NCBI RefSeq assembly: GCF_964355755.1
Contig: NC_092670.1
Location: 10,725,201 to 10,789,200, forward strand
Length of the DNA: 64,000 bases
Direction: 5' to 3'
Source of the DNA: Antedon mediterranea
Taxonomy: Eukaryota > Echinodermata > Crinoidea > Comatulida > Antedonidae
Part shown: positions 57,859 through 64,000 of the stretch, in pieces
Position numbering within the stretch: the first letter of the stretch is position 1
How the letters are laid out: each line of letters opens with the position of its first letter
Translations under genes and position numbers: made by a program
The notes under the pieces: model-generated
Told to the model about the DNA's origin: nothing
Databases searched by the model: none
Seen by the model: only the letters and a program-made list of their open reading frames with translations

Positions 57859-60800
57859 CGTCCAATTGCCACTTTCCCTAATGTCACAGTACACAGCAAA
57901 CTCTGGTCCTCCATCACATGGCTGCATCACATATTCACCACTCACAGCAGGATAACATTGTAAAATGTCTCCACAGCCCCTCATAAAACACTCTAAAATG
58001 TACAAAGTTTGATGTGTTTAACACATCAAACTATATTTTAGTAATTTTATTAATACATTTAGGCCTACTCAATTTTGTATTTAAACTTTGTACTTTCAGA
58101 GAAAAGGATTAGTAAGGCAGGATACGAATCATTGGGACCGAAGAAGACCAGTAAGACAGGATACGAAATATCGGGATCGAAGAGGACCAGTAAGACAGGA
58201 TACGAATCGTCGGGACCGAAGAGGACCAGTAAGGCAGGATACGAATCATCGAGACCGAAGAGGATCGGTAAGGCAGGATACGAATCATCAAAACCGAAGA
58301 GGATCAGTAAGACAGGATACGAATCACCGGGACCGAAGAGAACCAGTAAGGCAGGATACGAATTATCGGGACCGAAGAGAACCAGTAAGGCAGGATACGA
58401 ATCATCGGGACCGAAGAGGATCAGTAAGGCAGGATACGAATCATCGGAACCGATGAGGACCAGTAAGGCGGGATACGAATCATCGGGACCGAAGAGGACC
58501 AGTAAGGCAGGATACGAATCATCGGGACCGAGGAGGACCAGTAAGGCAGGATACGAAATATCGGGATCGAAGAGGATCGGTAAGGCAGGATACGAATCAT
58601 CGGGACCGAAGAGGACTAGTAAGGCAGGATACGAATCATCGGGACCGAAGAGGACCAGTAAGGCGGGATACGAATCATCGGGACCGAAGAGGACCAGTAA
58701 GGCAGGATACGAATCATCGGGACCGAAGAGGATCAGAAGGCGGGATACGAATCATCGGGACCGAAGAGGACCAGTAAGGCAGGATACGAATCATCGGAAG
58801 AGGACCAGTAAGGCAGGATACGAATCATCGAGACCGAAGAGGACCAGTAAGGTGGGATACGAATCATCGGAAGAGGACCATTAAGGGAGGATACGAATCA
58901 TCGGAAGAGGACCAGTAAGGCAGGATACGAATCATCGGAAGAGGACCAGTAAGGCAGGATACGAATCATCGAGACCGAAGAGAACCAGTAAGGGAGGATA
59001 CGAATCATCGAGACCGAAGAGAACCAGTAAGGCAGGATACGAATCATCGGGACCGAAGAGGACCAGTAAGACAGGATACGAATCATCGGGACCGAAGAGG
59101 ACCAGTAAGGCAGGATACGAATCATCGAGACCGAAGAGGACCAGTAAGGCAGGATACGAATCATCGGAAGAGGACCATCAAGGGAGGATACGAATCATCG
59201 GGACCGAAGAGGACCAGTAAGACAGGATACGAATCATCGGGACCGAAGAGGACCAGTAAGACAGGATACGAATCATCGAGACGGAAGAGGACCATTGAGG
59301 GAGGATACGAATCATCGGAAGAGGACCATTAAAGCAGGATATGAATCATCGGAAGAGGACCATTAAGGGAGGATACGAATCATCGGAAGAGGACCATTAA
59401 GGGAGGATACGAATCATCGGAAGAGGACCATCAAGGGAGGATACGAATCATCGGAAGAGGACCATCAAGGGATCAGATTCGAATCATCGGAAGAGGACCA
59501 TCAAGGGAGGATACGAATCATCGGAAGAGGACCATTAAGGGAGGATACGAATCATCGGAAGAGGACCATCAAGGGAGGATACGAATCATCGGAAGAGGAC
59601 CATCAAGGGAGGATACGAATCATCGGAAGAGGACCATCAAGGGAGGATACGAATCATCGGAAGAGGACCATCAAGGGAGGATACGAATCATCGGAAGAGG
59701 ACCATTAAGGGAGGATACGAATCATCGGAAAAGGACCATTAAGGGAGTGTTTAATTGCAGGAATGGCTCAAAGATTTTAAGACATATTGTACACATTATT
59801 ATTTAGATCTAGATGTAAAGTTTGATGCCATATTAAGTCATTTGGGGGATCGGCTAAGGAAACTAGGTACATTACCAAATGTCCATATTGGGTACAAGTA
59901 AAAATTCCAGAAAAGCCATTCAAGTATTACAAACTTTTTTACCGTTCTGGGGGACAATTACATCTTTAAGCGTGAGGTTAGCACTCGTAAAAAAGAAAAG
60001 CATTACATTCAGTTGGTAAATTAACTTCTTTAAACATGACTGACAAATTAATAAATAACATTTTGAATTAAACTAAATATATACAGTAGAATGGACAGAA
60101 AAGGAGAAAGAAATACTATAAAAAAAATCAAACAAAGAAGAAACTTCGTCCGTTTATGTATTGAATTGGAAAAGTTGTGTATTGAGGGCGCTGCGTTGTC
60201 ATTCTGTAATTAAACATACAGGTGATTGTGTGTGATATAATGCCGTGCGTAAGCAGAGCGGGTCTTTTGTTCGTTACAGTTGTTATTTTGCATTTGCAGT
60301 TGTTAGCATATATGTAAGTTATTGTATTATATACTGTATTTAGCAACTGAATTACATGTAATTTACTTGGTTATAATAACATTACAGTTCTTGTTCATAT
60401 CGTAGGCCTATGTAGGCCTATAAGCAATTTACCAAACTAATAATCATGCTGTGCTTAGCAATAAATGAGTCTTACATTTACAATATTTATCTTAGTTTTG
60501 ATATGTTTCGAATGATTTTCGGGCGACTATTATATGTAGTCAATGTGCTCGATCAGAAGTAATGGGTCCACACATGTGTTTAGGGCAAGTTGCCGTGTCA
60601 CGAACATCAAAGAAATTAGAAACCCTGTCTAATGAGGAAAATGTTAAAAGATACTAACATCAAAACAAAGGTAAAATGTGTAAAATATAGTCTGATATCG
60701 GGTAATAAATACATAGTTTTAAGTATTATAATAGGATACAGTTTTCCTTCTGTAGTTAAATTAATTAAATTAACTAAAACTAAACTTTAGTACTGTGCTT

Positions 60801-61957
60801 ATTCCGGGGGTAGGGGAGTTACTCCCTGTACAAACAACTCTAATTTTTCAGAACCATCGTCGTACAGCCGTCGCTAATCAAACAATTCTTCATCTATACA
60901 CACACACACACCAGGAAAGAGGGTTCAAACCATCCGTTAAAATGATTTACCATATAACAAGGATTTGACCATGTAAACAATGTTTTTGTTTGGCTGTTAA
61001 TGGAGTCATTTTAACTCAACAGCCAAAACGAAAACATTGTTTATTGAACAGGTTTATACACGCTAGCACACATCTCATAGACCTTCCCAGACGTGCTTTG
61101 GGGGTTGAGGATGCATGATCCTAAATTTGTCCTTTTTAGGTCATATGCATACATATTATTTTCAAAAGCAATATATATTTCTATTTCTATATTTCTTTTC
61201 ACATTTACTTTAAATAGGTTAAAATAATGAGTGTAATTGATGCGTCAAAACTATGACCTCTTCTGATTTCAACACATTTAGACCTATTAACATTGCTTAA
61301 CATTAAATCGTTGAAAATTGAACTTGTTCACAATCTTAATATAAATGTGACAAGGTGACAATTTCTTTGTTACAAAAATGATACGTAGGTTAATCTATTT
61401 TGTGTATTTTAAACTCTTCTATGAAGAAATTTCAACTGGAAATTCTTTAATAAACAAATTATTGTACAACTATGCCATTCGACTTGTAATATTTTGGGCT
61501 TTCTTCCAATTTTTGCATACCTATACGTATACCAATTTCCATTTCCTTTTCCATCGTCTATTGTAGCAAACGGTAACAAAATATCACTACCAATCAACAT
61601 TGGTATAAACCTCCATATAAAGAATCAATTTATTTAATATAGAAGTTTGCAAAAATTTATACTTACTCCTTTCAATGTAACAAAATTTAGGCGTTTGAAT
61701 TATGTTTTCAACTGATGCTTTTTCCAGTTTTTTCTGACTGATTTGACAAACACTATCTTTCTGGTTATAGTTAACAGACAGGCAATCGGATTGCTTGGAA
61801 CATTCCAGCAAACAATTTAGTTTATGTATATTCTTCAACTCGTATAGTAACTCCAACCTTCAAGAGCATGCCCTTGGAGAATAACAGTATAATTATATGT
61901 ATTGATCGAATCATCACTGATGACAAATGACAGAAGTAAGACAATTAAAGTTAGCAT
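57859..61957 (-). pseudogene. PAN-FReD gene 3: truncated duplicate of gene 1
   Basis: Exons 61957-61667 (signal peptide + PAN) and 57992-57859 (FReD start, 134 nt, one codon shorter: CYPAVSG for CYPSAVSG). Exon 1 has the same 5-nt insertion and premature stop as gene 1. The 262- and 251-nt FReD exons are absent: homology to gene 1 breaks inside the next intron and the segment to the left holds an unrelated Cys-rich gene and the Harbinger-split flank. The only FReD 3' piece downstream is the truncated exon at 48724-48906. Non-functional by frameshift and exon loss. Confidence 0.88.
58099..59747. repeat. 39-bp / 34-bp minisatellite, second copy
   Basis: Same unit order and total length as 11901-13549, with two substitutions noticed (58209, 58327). 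Confidence 0.95.
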
Positions 61958-62129
61958 TTCGACGTTTTTAGAATTATGTAGTGACGAATGAAACGGTTAT
62001 TGTGCCAATACAATCTACAATTCGTCTTAAAATACTCGATGATACTGTATGAGTTACCTAATGTGGTACGAACTATATTTTTATCTTTTACATATTCCAT
62101 TATCCAATCACTTTACATACAACCCAGTG

Positions 62130-62171
62130 TGCACCAATCAAAATGGTGATAGTAAGATATGATTTACATAA
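62130..62171 (-). promoter_or_regulatory. Conserved upstream block of gene 3
   Basis: Identical duplicate of the block at 15932-15973, upstream of a broken gene. Confidence 0.45.
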
Positions 62172-62176
62172 ACAAA

Positions 62177-64000
62177 GTTAAACATGAGGATATAGTAGGG
62201 AGGCCAATGTGAGCTTTTTCATCATTGGGGACATTTTCTGTTAATAGCAGGCAACCATGTGGAATATGTTCCTTATGGGATGAAAAAAAAAATAGGGGTG
62301 GATGCCGCTCTCAAATTTCAAGTTAAAGGTCATTTTGAAGGTTATAAGGTCAAATATGGTAAAATCGGGATTTAAGGTGTTTTCAACAACTTATAAGCAA
62401 ATTAAAACATATTTAACAATAATTGACATCATGTCGATGATGATCAAGTTTTTCAATATATCAACTTAAAAGTTTAAAGGTCATTTTCAATGTTATAAGG
62501 TCAAATTATGGTAAATTCATGTTTTTTAGCTGGTTCAACAATGTACAAGCAATATGAAACAAATGTAACAATTATTAGATCATTATTGACGTATTATAGA
62601 AGATGGTTAAGTTTAAAGGTCATTTTCAAGGTCATAAGGTCAAATATAACACAGACCTGTTAATTATTATCAGTATTAATAATTTAAATAAATATAAATA
62701 AATAACTAATTTTCATGAGGATAACCTGCTGGGGCTGATGGGTAGTGATGTGTCAAAATTACCAGAATTGTCCTGGGGAGATTTTAAACTTGACATTTCA
62801 TGGGGAGTCATGGAATATAAAAATAACCGGAATTTAAGATTTTTAAGAATTTTAAAAGAATCACAGAGGGGTTGTGGGTTGGAAGAGACCATGGAATATA
62901 AACATGAGCGGAATTTGTACTTGGAATGTTTTAAACTACTGGTGTAGGATTGGGAGAGGTAGCCGCACTGGGGTGGGTATTTCTTCTATTACATAATATA
63001 ATTGCATGCATATTAGCCAGCTGGGTATTCAACAATCACACATGCATATTTACGGCAACAAATATATCTGGCTCTTTCATTTCATTTTGACCATAATATT
63101 GATTTACAAATTCCATTTACAAGGAGTGGATGCGTTACGAATGATTTCCAGTATGACTGCTTCCCATAACCATCAAATGATGATGTCTTGACACCTGTAA
63201 AGGTACGAACGCTGTTTTGATTATCCGTAATATTTTTTCGGCCACTTTTTTGTTCAGTATACCAGATATCGTCCTTTAGTATGTTTGCTATAAGACTTAA
63301 AAAGTGCACATTATTACACATCAACTGTCATGTATAAGCACATAAGCTTCTTCGTGATTGATATAGCAGATCATTTCTCCTTGTTTACCTTGCATCTTGA
63401 AAATCTACCCACTGTTACCAACTCGTATTATTCTTGAACTGTTCTCTATGTATTCATTATCTAGGTAACTAAAATGCCTGACAGCCATGTTTACTGAATC
63501 CTTAAACTAGTAATGAATGATTATCATGTTTTTAAGTTCCAGCTTCTGGAACATCTGTGAGTATGTCAACGCCATTCACCATTAAATTATGTATGAAGTC
63601 AGATTTGACTAAAGAAATTGAAATTGAACTATGATCAGGCTCTACTTTATGATATTGACCAACTCCAATGGTTGGTCAGCAGATTTTCTGTCAGCTTTTT
63701 TTCGTAAATTTTGTTTTGATATGCACTATTAGAAATGGTTGCCTTATAGAAATCAGCAAAGGTTTAGAGCGATGCTTTCTCAGTGGCTTATAAAATTCTA
63801 CTGTTTTTCTCTTTCTTTAAATGTAAGCTCTTCCACATCATCCGTCAGGTTGAAAAGATATTGTGTATGTACCATGTCATGCAGAACCTATCACTGAATG
63901 AATTGTTTCTTGTTGTACCATAGGCCTATAATTCTATAGGCCTAACAAACTTCTCAATATTACGTTATATATAGATAGTAATAATATTATAGTAAAATAT
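62177..64000. mobile_element. 2.3-kb inverted-repeat element, second copy (cut by window end)
   Basis: Starts with GTTAAACATGAGGATAT at 62177-62193 as at 15979. Its right end would lie about 500 bp past the window. It was copied with the segmental duplication rather than inserted independently. Confidence 0.8.

Larger units (their letters stand above)
57509..64000. repeat. Near-identical copy of 11308-17800
   Basis: Offset 46201, then 46198 after a 3-nt difference in the FReD exon, constant to the window's end. I found only about ten substitutions over 6.5 kb (for example near 58209, 58327, 60467, 61268, 62583, 62646, 62899 and 63210). It includes the minisatellite, PAN exon, promoter block and the left part of the 2.3-kb element. 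Confidence 0.95.

Overview
The window is AT-rich animal DNA: spliced genes with GT-AG introns, non-LTR retrotransposons, a HARBI1-type DNA transposon, many inverted-repeat elements and minisatellites. There is no operon structure and no bacterial signal. The protein families (PAN/apple plus fibrinogen C-terminal secreted proteins in a tandem cluster) and the style of the repeats fit a marine invertebrate, perhaps an echinoderm. The species cannot be fixed from sequence alone.

The backbone is a degenerate head-to-tail array of one gene family on the minus strand: secreted proteins with a signal peptide, a PAN/apple domain and a fibrinogen-related domain (FReD) encoded by three exons of 137, 262 and 251 nt. 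Gene 2 (exons between 46229 and 31502) is the only copy I can assemble without a defect: five exons, 951 nt, 316 aa, including a predicted 16-nt microexon that exactly corrects the reading phase. Gene 1 (15759 to 8890) has all FReD exons but a 5-nt insertion in exon 1. Gene 3 (61957 to 57859) is a very recent copy of gene 1 that shares the same frameshift and has lost its last two FReD exons. Loose FReD 3' exon pieces lie at 7506-7690, 48724-48906, 31270-31490 and 44798-44833. Copies of the family's 3' flank lie at 1-4500, 5714-8889, 30650-31269, 44215-44797 and 46682-48723.

Region by region. 1-8890: two tandem copies (offset about 5.7 kb) of the 3' flank, each carrying a foldback element. 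8890-15980: gene 1 with an intronic 39/34-bp minisatellite. 15979-18319: a 2.3-kb inverted-repeat element just upstream of gene 1, bounded by a 17-bp direct repeat. 19560-25200: a dead LINE (minus strand) with three nested DNA elements. 25210-28930: a second LINE 3' end (plus strand), then a 2.4-kb inverted-repeat element containing a Harbinger-type MITE. 31270-46380: gene 2, with LINE debris (33.1-36.6 kb) flanked by two 50-bp minisatellite arrays in one intron and several inverted-repeat elements in another. 46682-55782: third 3' flank copy, split by a 6.3-kb apparently autonomous PIF/Harbinger transposon (49100-55403) with two intact convergent genes. 55783-57508: unique segment with a two-exon Cys-rich gene fragment. 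57509-64000: copy of 11308-17800 at about 99.8% identity.

The transposon genes work as a pair: a plus-strand Myb/SANT-like, acidic, coiled-coil protein and a minus-strand HARBI1 DDE nuclease. Short non-autonomous relatives at 22685-23234 and 27224-27772 share its ends. The most notable points are the intact Harbinger element and its composite ends, the microexon of gene 2, the duplication that preserves minisatellite length (recent event or assembly artefact), the flanking-deletion scar at 7696, and the element with the 17-bp direct repeat.
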